Source: Gemella sanguinis ATCC 700632 (GTDB lineage Bacteria; Bacillota; Bacilli; Staphylococcales; Gemellaceae). From it: DNA of 64,000 nucleotides. The stretch is taken from NCBI RefSeq assembly GCF_000701685.1, contig NZ_JNJO01000005.1, positions 62,001 to 126,000 of the forward strand. The letters run 5' to 3'. The notes beneath the pieces are model-generated. The model saw only the letters and a list, made by a program, of their open reading frames with translations. It had not been told where the DNA came from and searched no databases. Made by a program: the position numbers and the translations under genes. Positions 35,108 to 42,682 of this stretch are shown here, piece after piece (within the stretch, counting starts at the first letter, position 1; every line of letters starts with the position of its first letter).

Positions 35108-37051
35108 ATGGCTAAATTAGTTTTTCCAGATGGAAATGTAAGAGAATATGATAATAAAACACCGTTAGAAATCGCTGAAAGTATCAGTGTAAGTCTTAAG
35201 AAAAAAGTTATTTCTGCAAAATTAGATGAGGACTATATCGAAGTAAATAAACCAATTACAAAAGACGGACATCTTAAACTTATAGTTGCTGACGATGAAG
35301 ACCAAGACAGCTTATATGTACTTCGTCACTCTACAGCTCATTTACTAGCTCAAGCATTAAGAAGACTATATGGAAAAGATGTGCACTTTGGTGTAGGACC
35401 AGCTATAGATGGTGGATTCTACTATGACTTTGATTCTGAATATAAAGTTACTGAAGAAGACTTTAAAAATATTGAAAAAGAAATGAAAAAAATTGTTAGC
35501 GAAAATATTGCTATTGAAGGACGTGAGGTTAGTCGTTCAGAAGCATTAGAAATTTTCGCTGATGATCCATACAAAGTTGAGTTAATTAATGATTTACCTG
35601 AAGATGAAACTATTACTGTTTATACACAAGGTGATTTCACTGACCTTTGTCGTGGAGGACACGTAGCTTCAACTTCTAAAATTAAAGAGTTTAAATTATT
35701 ATCAGTAGCTGGAGCATATTGGCGTGGTAATAGTGATAATAAAATGTTACAACGTATATATGGAACAGCTTATTTCACAAAAGAGCATTTACAACAACAT
35801 TTACATAGATTACAAGAAGCTCGTGAACGTGATCACAGAAAATTAGGTAAAGAATTAGGTATTTTCACAACTAGCCAAAAAGTTGGTGCTGGACTTCCTT
35901 TATGGTTACCTAATGGTGCAACTATTCGTCGTACTATCGAAAGATATATAGTTGATAAAGAAGTAGAACTAGGGTATGACCACGTTTATACTCCAATAAT
36001 GGGATCTAAAGATTTATATATCACTAGTGGGCACTGGGATCACTATCAAGAAGATATGTTCCCACCAATGGAAATGGATCATGAAACAATGGTTCTTCGT
36101 CCAATGAACTGTCCTCACCACATGATGGTTTATAAAAATGAACGTCACTCTTATCGTGAACTTCCAATACGTATCGCTGAACTTGGTATGATGCACCGTT
36201 ATGAGGCTAGTGGAGCAGTAAGTGGTTTACAACGTGTTCGTGGAATGACTTTAAATGATGCACATATCTTTGTTAGACCAGATCAACTTAAAGACGAATT
36301 TAAACTAACTGTAGGACTAATTGAAGAAGCATATAAAGACTTAGGTATTAAAAACTTTAGTTACCGTTTATCATACAGAGATCCAGAAAATACTGAAAAA
36401 TATTTTGATGATGACAACATGTGGAATAATGCTCAACAAATGTTAAAAGAAACTGCAGACGAATTAGGTCTTGATTATGTAGAAGCAGAAGGAGAAGCGG
36501 CATTTTATGGACCAAAACTTGATGTTCAAGTAGAAACTGCTATAGGGAAACAAGAAACTCTTTCTACTATTCAATTAGACTTCTTATTACCTGAAAGATT
36601 TGAACTAGAATATATTGGTGAAGATGGAAAAGCCCACCGTCCAGTAGTAATTCACCGTGGTATAGTGTCTACTATGGAAAGAATGGTTGCCTTCTTACTA
36701 GAAGAGTATAAAGGGGACCTACCAACATGGTTATCACCAAACCAAGTTCGTATAATTCCGGTAAATAACGATTATCACTATGATTATTCAAAAGAGATTA
36801 TGCAAGAACTTAAAAAATCAGGTGTAAAAGTTGCTATTGATGATAGAGATGAAAAACTTGGATATAAAATCCGTGAAGCAGCTAACAAAAAAATTCCTTA
36901 TACTTTAGTAATTGGTGATAAAGAAGTTGAAAACAAAGCGGTTAATGTTAGAACATTTGGTTCTCATGACCAAAAAGAAGAAAGTTTTGCTGAATTCAAA
37001 GAAAATATCTTAAAAGAAATAAATGAAAGATTAATCGAGAAAAATGCTTAA
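35108..37051 (+). CDS. thrS: threonyl-tRNA synthetase
   Basis: This 647-residue class II synthetase has a TGS domain (1-63) and an SAD editing domain (about 65-225, with [11 protein letters not shown] and the zinc-like DLCRGGHV motif). The catalytic core (about 240-540) holds motif 2 [26 protein letters not shown], zinc cysteine PMNCPHHM, and motif 3 [16 protein letters not shown]. The anticodon-binding domain occupies about 545-640. Length is typical. It is expressed from the T-box leader just upstream. Confidence 0.97.
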   Translation: MAKLVFPDGNVREYDNKTPLEIAESISVSLKKKVISAKLDEDYIEVNKPITKDGHLKLIVADDEDQDSLYVLRHSTAHLLAQALRRLYGKDVHFGVGPAIDGGFYYDFDSEYKVTEEDFKNIEKEMKKIVSENIAIEGREVSRSEALEIFADDPYKVELINDLPEDETITVYTQGDFTDLCRGGHVASTSKIKEFKLLSVAGAYWRGNSDNKMLQRIYGTAYFTKEHLQQHLHRLQEARERDHRKLGKELGIFTTSQKVGAGLPLWLPNGATIRRTIERYIVDKEVELGYDHVYTPIMGSKDLYITSGHWDHYQEDMFPPMEMDHETMVLRPMNCPHHMMVYKNERHSYRELPIRIAELGMMHRYEASGAVSGLQRVRGMTLNDAHIFVRPDQLKDEFKLTVGLIEEAYKDLGIKNFSYRLSYRDPENTEKYFDDDNMWNNAQQMLKETADELGLDYVEAEGEAAFYGPKLDVQVETAIGKQETLSTIQLDFLLPERFELEYIGEDGKAHRPVVIHRGIVSTMERMVAFLLEEYKGDLPTWLSPNQVRIIPVNNDYHYDYSKEIMQELKKSGVKVAIDDRDEKLGYKIREAANKKIPYTLVIGDKEVENKAVNVRTFGSHDQKEESFAEFKENILKEINERLIEKNA

Positions 37052-37059
37052 AAAATAAT

Positions 37060-37087
37060 AGAGAAGGGGTGATAATCATCCCTTCTC
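37060..37087 (+). other. stable hairpin between thrS and the cyclophilin gene
   Basis: GAGAAGGGGTGA pairs with TCATCCCTTCTC (one G-U) around a three-base loop, giving a 12-bp stem. No T-run follows, so it is not a typical terminator. It could stabilise or process the thrS mRNA 3' end, or weakly attenuate read-through to the next gene. Confidence 0.6.
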
Positions 37088-37105
37088 GTAATAAGGAGAG
37101 ATAAA

Positions 37106-37690
37106 ATGTTAACACAATTAACAAAAAATGTAAAAAAAGGACAAGTAAGAGTAAAGATTAAAACTACTCATGGTGATATGAGTTTCAAACTATTTGAAAA
37201 AGATATTCCAAAAGCAGTAGAAAATTTCTTAACTCATGCAAAAAATGGTTACTATAATGGTGTTATTTTCCATCGTGTTATTAAAGATTTTATGATTCAA
37301 GGTGGAGATCCAACTGGAACAGGTATGGGAGGAGAATCAATTTGGGGACATAGTTTCGAAGATGAATTCTCAATGGATTATTTCCACTTCTATGGTGCAT
37401 TAAGTATGGCTAATGCTGGACCAAGTACAAATGGAAGTCAATTCTTTATAGTTCAAAATTCACATTTAGATGCTAGAACTTTACAGGCACTTGAACAAGG
37501 TGGATGGCCAAAAGAGGCTGTTGAAGGTTATGCTAAACTAGGAGGGACACCTCACTTAGATCACCGCCATACAGTATTTGGACAATTAATTTCTGGTGCA
37601 AAAACATTAGATAAAATCGCAGCTGTGAAAACTGGTGCTCAAGATAAACCTCTTGAAGATGTAGTAATAACTGAAATAGTTGTAAAATAA
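37106..37690 (+). CDS. cyclophilin-type peptidyl-prolyl cis-trans isomerase
   Basis: This 194-residue cytosolic cyclophilin (no signal peptide) has [27 protein letters not shown] (catalytic arginine in FHRV), [22 protein letters not shown], and [10 protein letters not shown]. These cover the conserved active-site Arg, Phe, Met and Gln. It speeds proline isomerisation in protein folding. It lies 55 bases after thrS beyond a hairpin and ends at its own terminator. Confidence 0.93.
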   Translation: MLTQLTKNVKKGQVRVKIKTTHGDMSFKLFEKDIPKAVENFLTHAKNGYYNGVIFHRVIKDFMIQGGDPTGTGMGGESIWGHSFEDEFSMDYFHFYGALSMANAGPSTNGSQFFIVQNSHLDARTLQALEQGGWPKEAVEGYAKLGGTPHLDHRHTVFGQLISGAKTLDKIAAVKTGAQDKPLEDVVITEIVVK

Positions 37691-37698
37691 TATGCTTT

Positions 37699-37732
37699 AA
37701 AGCAAGACTATAGTAATAGTCTTGCTTTTTCA
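37699..37732 (+). terminator. terminator after the cyclophilin gene
   Basis: AAAGCAAGACTA (37699-37710) pairs with TAGTCTTGCTTT (37717-37728), followed by Ts. Confidence 0.88.
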
Positions 37733-37788
37733 AATAATTGTATAGTTAATTTTTATCTTGAAAAAATAAAAAAAATTTTCAAAAAAAC

Positions 37789-37817
37789 TTTAAATATGCT
37801 TATCATTGTGGTATAAT
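37789..37817 (+). promoter_or_regulatory. promoter of the uracil permease gene
   Basis: TATAAT at 37812-37817 with a weak TTTAAA -35 at 37789-37794 (17-bp spacer). No PyrR-type attenuator was recognised in the short leader. Confidence 0.5.
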
Positions 37818-37850
37818 TATGAAAGTTTGAATAAAAAAAGGAGAAGAGTA

Positions 37851-39137
37851 ATGTCACAACAAACAAGAATAAAACCTGTCTTAGATGTTAACGAAAAACC
37901 TAGTTTGGCACTTTGGATAACACTAAGTTTGCAACACTTATTTGCGATGTTTGGAGCAACAGTATTAGTACCAATCTTAACTGGATTGCCAGCTAGTACA
38001 GCATTAACAACATCAGGAATAGGAACTTTAACGTATTTATTTATAACAAGAGGTAAGATTCCAGCTTATCTAGGATCTTCTTTTGCTTTTATTAATCCTA
38101 TTATTGTATTATCTACTACTCATAGTGTTGAAACAGCTATGCTTGGTGCATTTTTAGCCAGCTTAGTATACGGGGTTGTAGCAATGTTTATTTATAAATT
38201 TGGAGTAAATTGGTTATTAAAACTTTTACCTCCAGTTGTAGTAGGACCTATTATTATAGTTATTGGGCTTGGAATAGCACCAACAGCTATAGATATGGCT
38301 ATGAACAAAAAAGTTGGAGATGCTAAGGTATATGATTTAACATACTTTACAGTAGCACTAATAACACTAGCAGCTACAATTTTCTGCTGTGTTGCATTAA
38401 AAGGCTTTGCAAAACAAATTCCAGTATTATTAGGGATTATATTTGGGTATATCGTTGCTGTTATAGCTGGTTTAGTTAACTTCCAACCAGTTATTGATGC
38501 ACCATGGTTTAGCTTACCTAAGTTTACAGTTCCATTCGTAACATATACACCTGAGTGGAATGTTGCAGCACTTGCAATGGTTCCTATAGCTATAGTTACA
38601 ATAAATGAACATATAGGGCACCAAATGGTTCTATCAGAAGTAGTTGGTCGTAATTTCTTAAAAGATCCAGGATTACACCGTTCTATCTTAGCTGATGGTA
38701 CAGCAATGATGTTCGCATCATTACTAGGTGGACCACCAAGTACAACTTATGGAGAAAACATTGGTGTACTAGCAATCACTCGTGTATTTTCAGTATTCGT
38801 ATTAGGGGGGGCAGCAGTATTTGCACTTATCTTAAGTTTTGTTGGTAAGTTCTCTGCGTTAATCTCTACGATTCCATCACCAGTAATGGGTGGAGTTTCA
38901 ATATTATTATTTGGTATAATAGCTTCTAGTGGATTAAGAATGTTAGTAGATGAAAAAGTAGATTTAAGTATTAATAGAAACTTAGTGATCTCATCAGTTA
39001 TTATAGTTCTTGGAGTTGGCGGAGCAATGTTAAAATTTCAAAGTATTAACTTTGAACTTCCAGCGATGGCTCTTGCAGCTATCAGTGGTGTATTATTAAA
39101 TGCATTCCTTCCAAAAGAAAAAAATAGTAAAAATTAG
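37851..39137 (+). CDS. uracil permease (NCS2 family)
   Basis: This 428-residue transporter starts at 37851, after AAAGGAGAAGAG; an earlier ATG at 37806 lies within the promoter region. It has about 14 transmembrane segments and the NCS2 signatures: SLQHLFAMFGATVLVPILTG near the N-terminus, PVVVGPIIIVIGLGIAP, and the substrate-site region TINEHIGHQMVLSEVVGRN followed by LGGPPSTTYGENIGVLAITRV. The NEHIGH motif with glutamate, plus TTYGEN, fits the uracil rather than the xanthine branch. It is probably UraA/PyrP. A terminator follows directly. Confidence 0.9.
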   Translation: MSQQTRIKPVLDVNEKPSLALWITLSLQHLFAMFGATVLVPILTGLPASTALTTSGIGTLTYLFITRGKIPAYLGSSFAFINPIIVLSTTHSVETAMLGAFLASLVYGVVAMFIYKFGVNWLLKLLPPVVVGPIIIVIGLGIAPTAIDMAMNKKVGDAKVYDLTYFTVALITLAATIFCCVALKGFAKQIPVLLGIIFGYIVAVIAGLVNFQPVIDAPWFSLPKFTVPFVTYTPEWNVAALAMVPIAIVTINEHIGHQMVLSEVVGRNFLKDPGLHRSILADGTAMMFASLLGGPPSTTYGENIGVLAITRVFSVFVLGGAAVFALILSFVGKFSALISTIPSPVMGGVSILLFGIIASSGLRMLVDEKVDLSINRNLVISSVIIVLGVGGAMLKFQSINFELPAMALAAISGVLLNAFLPKEKNSKN

Positions 39138-39147
39138 TAATATTTCT

Positions 39148-39188
39148 AAGAGGTAGTAAAACTTTTATTGACTACCTCTTTTTATTTT
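39148..39188 (+). terminator. terminator after the uracil permease gene
   Basis: AAGAGGTAGT (39148-39157) pairs with ACTACCTCTT (39171-39180) and is followed by T-rich sequence. Confidence 0.85.
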
Positions 39189-39279
39189 GATATAATTTAC
39201 TAGGTAATTAGAATTAGTTAAGGTAAATGATTTACCTTCTTTTTAATTTTTAAAAAATAATTTATTAAGGAGTCCGAAA

Positions 39280-40167
39280 TTGAAAAAATTATCTGCACTT
39301 ATGCTAGGTTTTGCGAGTGTATTCTTTTTATCAGGGTGTTCAGCACAAGATAGAAGTGGTACATTTTATGAAACATTTGTAAAACCTATGGATATGTTTT
39401 TAAGTAAAATACATGAATATGTTGGTAGTTGGGGATGGTCAATTGTAATAATTACATTAATCGTACGTATTATAATCTTACCATTTATGTTAAACAACTA
39501 TAAAACACAAAATAAAGCTCGTCGTGGGCAAGTATTGGCTCGTCCAGAGTTAGAAGTTGTTCAAGCTAAACAAAAAGCTGCTCGTGAAAAAGAAGCTCGT
39601 GCAATATCTAATGAAGAAAAAACACAAGCTCGTGCTGAATTAATGGAGCTTCAAAGAGAACAAATGGCAATTATGAAAAAATATGATGCTAATCCTATCA
39701 GTGTAGGAGGATGTCTTCCATTACTTATTCAAATGCCATTCTTAACAGGTTTATTCTTTACGCTAACAAATCCGCTTTATTCAGCAGGAATTATTGATTC
39801 TACATACTTAGGAATATTTAGTTTAGGAACAAGATCATATGTATTACCAATAATAGCTTTCTTGGTTTATGCAGCTCAAACTAAATTAACTATGGCAATA
39901 AATCCACCATTAGTACAACCGGGTCAAGAAGCAATGCAGGGACAAATGCAAATGATGCAATGGTTAAGTCCTGTAATGATTGCAGTCTTCTCATTCTGGG
40001 TGGCTGGTGCTGTAGCCGTTTATTATATTGTTGGGGGATTATTCTTAATATTCCAAACATATCTAGGATATAAAATTTACCCACCATATAAACCTGAAAA
40101 AGAGAAAAAACAAGAGTTCGATCCAAATAAAGTAACACTTGTTTCAAACAAGAAAAAACGTAAATAA
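39280..40167 (+). CDS. yidC: membrane protein insertase YidC/OxaA (lipoprotein form)
   Basis: This 295-residue insertase starts at a TTG after AAGGAGT. The signal peptide ends in the lipobox LSGC with Cys20, so the N-terminus is probably lipidated, as in other Gram-positive YidC proteins. Five transmembrane helices are predicted, with SWGWSIVIITLIVRIIILPFML (containing the conserved arginine) as the second. A charged cytoplasmic hairpin (about 95-130) and NPISVGGCLPLLIQMPFLTGLF follow. The C-terminal tail is basic (SNKKKRK), a ribosome-contact feature. It stands alone, not next to rnpA or rpmH. Confidence 0.95.
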   Translation: MKKLSALMLGFASVFFLSGCSAQDRSGTFYETFVKPMDMFLSKIHEYVGSWGWSIVIITLIVRIIILPFMLNNYKTQNKARRGQVLARPELEVVQAKQKAAREKEARAISNEEKTQARAELMELQREQMAIMKKYDANPISVGGCLPLLIQMPFLTGLFFTLTNPLYSAGIIDSTYLGIFSLGTRSYVLPIIAFLVYAAQTKLTMAINPPLVQPGQEAMQGQMQMMQWLSPVMIAVFSFWVAGAVAVYYIVGGLFLIFQTYLGYKIYPPYKPEKEKKQEFDPNKVTLVSNKKKRK

Positions 40168-40176
40168 TTTTATAAA

Positions 40177-40213
40177 GAAACCTTAAGTAAAACTACTTAA
40201 GGTTTCTTTGTTT
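40177..40213 (+). terminator. terminator after yidC
   Basis: GAAACCTTAAGTA (40177-40189) pairs with TACTTAAGGTTTC (40194-40206), followed by a T-rich run. Confidence 0.88.
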
Positions 40214-40255
40214 TATGAGAAAAAATATAAGTGTTATAAAATAATAGCTATTATT

Positions 40256-40284
40256 TTGGAATATATCAAAATATTTGATATAAT
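40256..40284 (+). promoter_or_regulatory. promoter of gpsA
   Basis: TTGGAA (40256-40261), 17-bp spacer, TATAAT (40279-40284), 34 bp before the gpsA start. Confidence 0.75.
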
Positions 40285-40317
40285 ATACTTAGTAATAAGA
40301 AAAAAGAGGGTGAAGAC

Positions 40318-41328
40318 ATGAAGGTATCAGTAATAGGTGCTGGAAGCTGGGGGACAGCTCTTTCACAAGCAATAGTTGATAATAAAAATGAATTGTTACT
40401 TTATGCGCGTAGCGAAGTAGCAAGGGATGAAATTAATAATAACCATACTAATAGTAGATACTTAAAAAATATAGTACTTCCTGATGAAGTTAAAGCTACT
40501 AGTGATTTAGAAGAAGCGGTTAAATTTGCAGATGTTATCGTAATAGCGGTTCCTACAAAAGTTATGAGAGAAACAGCTAATAAAATTAATCAATATTTAG
40601 ATAAGCCAAAATACATTATTCATGTTTCTAAAGGATTAGAGATGGATACAAATAAACGAATGTCAGAGGTAATCCAAGATGAAATAGATCCTCAAAACCT
40701 TAAAGGTGTAGGGGTACTTAGTGGGCCATCGCACGCTGAAGAATTAGTATTAAGAAATCCTACAGTTGTTGCAATAGCTTCTGAGAATAATGAACTAACT
40801 AAAGTGGCTCAAGAAATTTTCCACAATAAGTATTTTAGAATATATGTAAATAAAGATATAGTGGGTGTAGAAGTAGGGGGAGCCCTAAAAAATATTATAG
40901 CTTTAGGTTGTGGAATTATTGATGGTATGAAATATGGAGATAATGCTAAAGCTGCTTTACTTACTCGTGGTTTAATTGAAATTACACGATTAGGAAAAAA
41001 ATTAGGTGCAGATGAAATGACCTTCTTAGGATTAGGTGGAATTGGTGATTTAGTTGTAACATGTACATCTAAACACTCTAGAAACTATAATTGTGGTTAT
41101 TTAATAGGACAAGGATATTCATTAGAGCAAGCTATAGAAAAATTAGATATGGTAGCTGAAGGTGTTAGAACAACTAAAGTATGTTATTTCTTATCGAAAA
41201 AATATAATGTGTATATGCCAATAACTGAAAATATCTATAAAGTTCTGTATGAAGGACTTAGTATAAATGAATGTGCAGATAATTTAATGAAAAAAATGGC
41301 CGCAGAAGAACTAAATAAATTTGAATAA
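40318..41328 (+). CDS. gpsA: NAD(P)-dependent glycerol-3-phosphate dehydrogenase
   Basis: This 336-residue cytosolic enzyme reduces dihydroxyacetone phosphate to sn-glycerol-3-phosphate for phospholipid synthesis. The dinucleotide loop GAGSWGTALSQ is at the N-terminus. VSKGLEMDT and LSGPSHAEE precede the substrate and catalytic region, VEVGGALKNIIALGCGIIDGMKYGDNAKAALLTRGL, with the active-site lysine in ALKN. Length is typical. In many Firmicutes gpsA precedes hup, and it does so here. Confidence 0.96.
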   Translation: MKVSVIGAGSWGTALSQAIVDNKNELLLYARSEVARDEINNNHTNSRYLKNIVLPDEVKATSDLEEAVKFADVIVIAVPTKVMRETANKINQYLDKPKYIIHVSKGLEMDTNKRMSEVIQDEIDPQNLKGVGVLSGPSHAEELVLRNPTVVAIASENNELTKVAQEIFHNKYFRIYVNKDIVGVEVGGALKNIIALGCGIIDGMKYGDNAKAALLTRGLIEITRLGKKLGADEMTFLGLGGIGDLVVTCTSKHSRNYNCGYLIGQGYSLEQAIEKLDMVAEGVRTTKVCYFLSKKYNVYMPITENIYKVLYEGLSINECADNLMKKMAAEELNKFE

Positions 41329-41435
41329 GGGTATATACAGGGATAATATTTATATACATTTAAGATGAAATACTAGTTTTTTGATAAAAAACTGAAAAAA
41401 AATGCTGATTTTTTAGTTTTTTCGTTAGTAAAAGC

Positions 41436-41464
41436 TTGATTATTCAGTGTTTATATGGTAATAT
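41436..41464 (+). promoter_or_regulatory. promoter of hup
   Basis: TTGATT (41436-41441), 17-bp spacer, TAATAT (41459-41464), about 50 bp before the HU start codon. Confidence 0.65.
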
Positions 41465-41514
41465 TTAATAAGTGAAACGGGTAACCGTTACTCAATTATG
41501 GAGGTAAAGAATTA

Positions 41515-41787
41515 ATGAATAAATCAGAATTAATTTCAAAAGTTGCTGAGAAATCAGGACTACAAAAAAAACAAGCAACTGCAGCTATCGAAGCATTCGT
41601 AGAAACAGTTGAAGAAACTTTAGCTAAAGGTGAAAAAATCCAAATTATCGGATTTGGTAACTTTGAAGTAAGAGAAAGAGCTGCTCGTAAAGGACGCAAC
41701 CCTCAAACTAACGAAGTTATTGAAATCGCTGCAAGCAAAGTACCTGCATTCAAAGCTGGTAAAGCTCTTAAAGACGCAGTTAAATAA
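41515..41787 (+). CDS. hup: DNA-binding protein HU
   Basis: This 90-residue nucleoid protein reads [20 protein letters not shown] at the start. It has the [26 protein letters not shown] arm that grips and bends DNA, and a C-terminal [12 protein letters not shown]. All are canonical HU features. It has a strong GGAGG site and its own promoter and terminator. Codon choice (cgt, aac, ggt) looks more biased than its neighbours, as expected for a highly expressed gene. Confidence 0.98.
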   Translation: MNKSELISKVAEKSGLQKKQATAAIEAFVETVEETLAKGEKIQIIGFGNFEVRERAARKGRNPQTNEVIEIAASKVPAFKAGKALKDAVK

Positions 41788-41802
41788 TTAAATTTAATTC
41801 AG

Positions 41803-41838
41803 AAGAGGAGTTACTTAAAAAGTAACTTCTTTTTTTTA
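41803..41838 (+). terminator. terminator of hup
   Basis: AGTTACTT pairs with AAGTAACT across a tiny loop, with outer AGAAG/CTTCT pairing, followed by a T-run. Confidence 0.8.
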
Positions 41839-41854
41839 AAAATGGAGGTTAATT

Positions 41855-42415
41855 TTGAAAAATAAAGAACAATCACAACAACTAATTAAAACTTTATTAG
41901 AAAATATTGGAGAGGATACTTCAAGAGCTGGATTACTTGATACACCTAAACGATGTGTAAATATGTATGAAGAATTATTATCTAAAACAAATGTTGATCC
42001 CAAAGAAGAAATTAATACATTTTTTGAGTCAGATAACGATGAACCTATTTTAGTAAAAGATATTCAGTTTTATTCATTATGTGAACATCATATGCTTCCG
42101 TTTTATGGAGTATGTCACATAGCATATGTTCCTAATAACAGAAAAATAACAGGGCTTAGTAAACTTGCACGTCTAGTCGAAAGTGCTAGTAGAAGACTAC
42201 AAATTCAAGAAGATATGACATTAATGTTAGTCAATGCAATTGAGGAGCAATTACAACCTAAAGGTGTCTATGTAATAATAGAAGCGGAGCATATGTGTAT
42301 GGCTATGCGTGGAATTAAAAAAATAGGATCAAAAACAGTTACTAGCAAAAAAACTGGTATTTTCTTAGAAGATTCAGAATTAGTTAAAGATATTCAATAT
42401 AAAATTAAATTATAA
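41855..42415 (+). CDS. folE: GTP cyclohydrolase I
   Basis: This 186-residue enzyme converts GTP to dihydroneopterin triphosphate, the first step of folate synthesis. The start is a TTG after TGGAGG. CEHHMLPFYGVCHIAYVP carries zinc ligands, GLSKLARLVES and RRLQIQEDM are family motifs, and the second zinc cysteine lies in AEHMCMAMRGI. The next gene encodes a TRAP-like protein, reproducing the Bacillus mtrA-mtrB pair, in which mtrA is folE. Confidence 0.95.
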   Translation: MKNKEQSQQLIKTLLENIGEDTSRAGLLDTPKRCVNMYEELLSKTNVDPKEEINTFFESDNDEPILVKDIQFYSLCEHHMLPFYGVCHIAYVPNNRKITGLSKLARLVESASRRLQIQEDMTLMLVNAIEEQLQPKGVYVIIEAEHMCMAMRGIKKIGSKTVTSKKTGIFLEDSELVKDIQYKIKL

Positions 42416-42438
42416 TTTGAAATAACGTGGAGGAAATT

Positions 42439-42642
42439 ATGAAAGAGATTAGTTATATTATTATAAGGGCAGAAGTTGATAATGTAAAAGTAATAACAAA
42501 AAAAACTAATAATGAAGAAGTTCTTGAAATACTAAATAAAGGTGAAGTCATTATTCTTAATGTTTTTGATAATATTGTAAATTTTAAAGTTAAGGGTAGA
42601 GCAAGAATAGTATCAAATCTTGATCAAGTAGTTTCTGAATAA
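42439..42642 (+). CDS. mtrB: TRAP (MtrB)-like tryptophan-responsive RNA-binding protein
   Basis: This 67-residue protein follows folE by 23 bases. The start at 42439 is chosen because the alternative GTG at 42427 overlaps the GTGGAGG site. It lines up by eye along its length with B. subtilis MtrB (75 residues): YIIIRAEVDNVKVI, then LNKGEVIILNVFDN (family LDKGEVII) and FKVKGRARI (family IKVRGEALI). The RNA-contact triad Lys37/Lys56/Arg58 of B. subtilis corresponds to Lys34/Lys50/Lys52, so Arg is replaced by Lys. TRAP forms an 11-mer ring that binds (G/U)AG repeats when loaded with tryptophan. No trp gene lies in the window, so its target is unknown. Confidence 0.82.
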   Translation: MKEISYIIIRAEVDNVKVITKKTNNEEVLEILNKGEVIILNVFDNIVNFKVKGRARIVSNLDQVVSE

Positions 42643-42644
42643 AA

Positions 42645-42678
42645 AAAATCGCAGAAAATAATCTGCGATTTTTTTATT
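42645..42678. terminator. bidirectional terminator
   Basis: AAATCGCAGA pairs with TCTGCGATTT across a six-base loop, with A- and T-runs. It serves folE-mtrB on the plus strand and the NADH peroxidase gene on the minus strand. Confidence 0.88.
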
Positions 42679-42682
42679 AATA

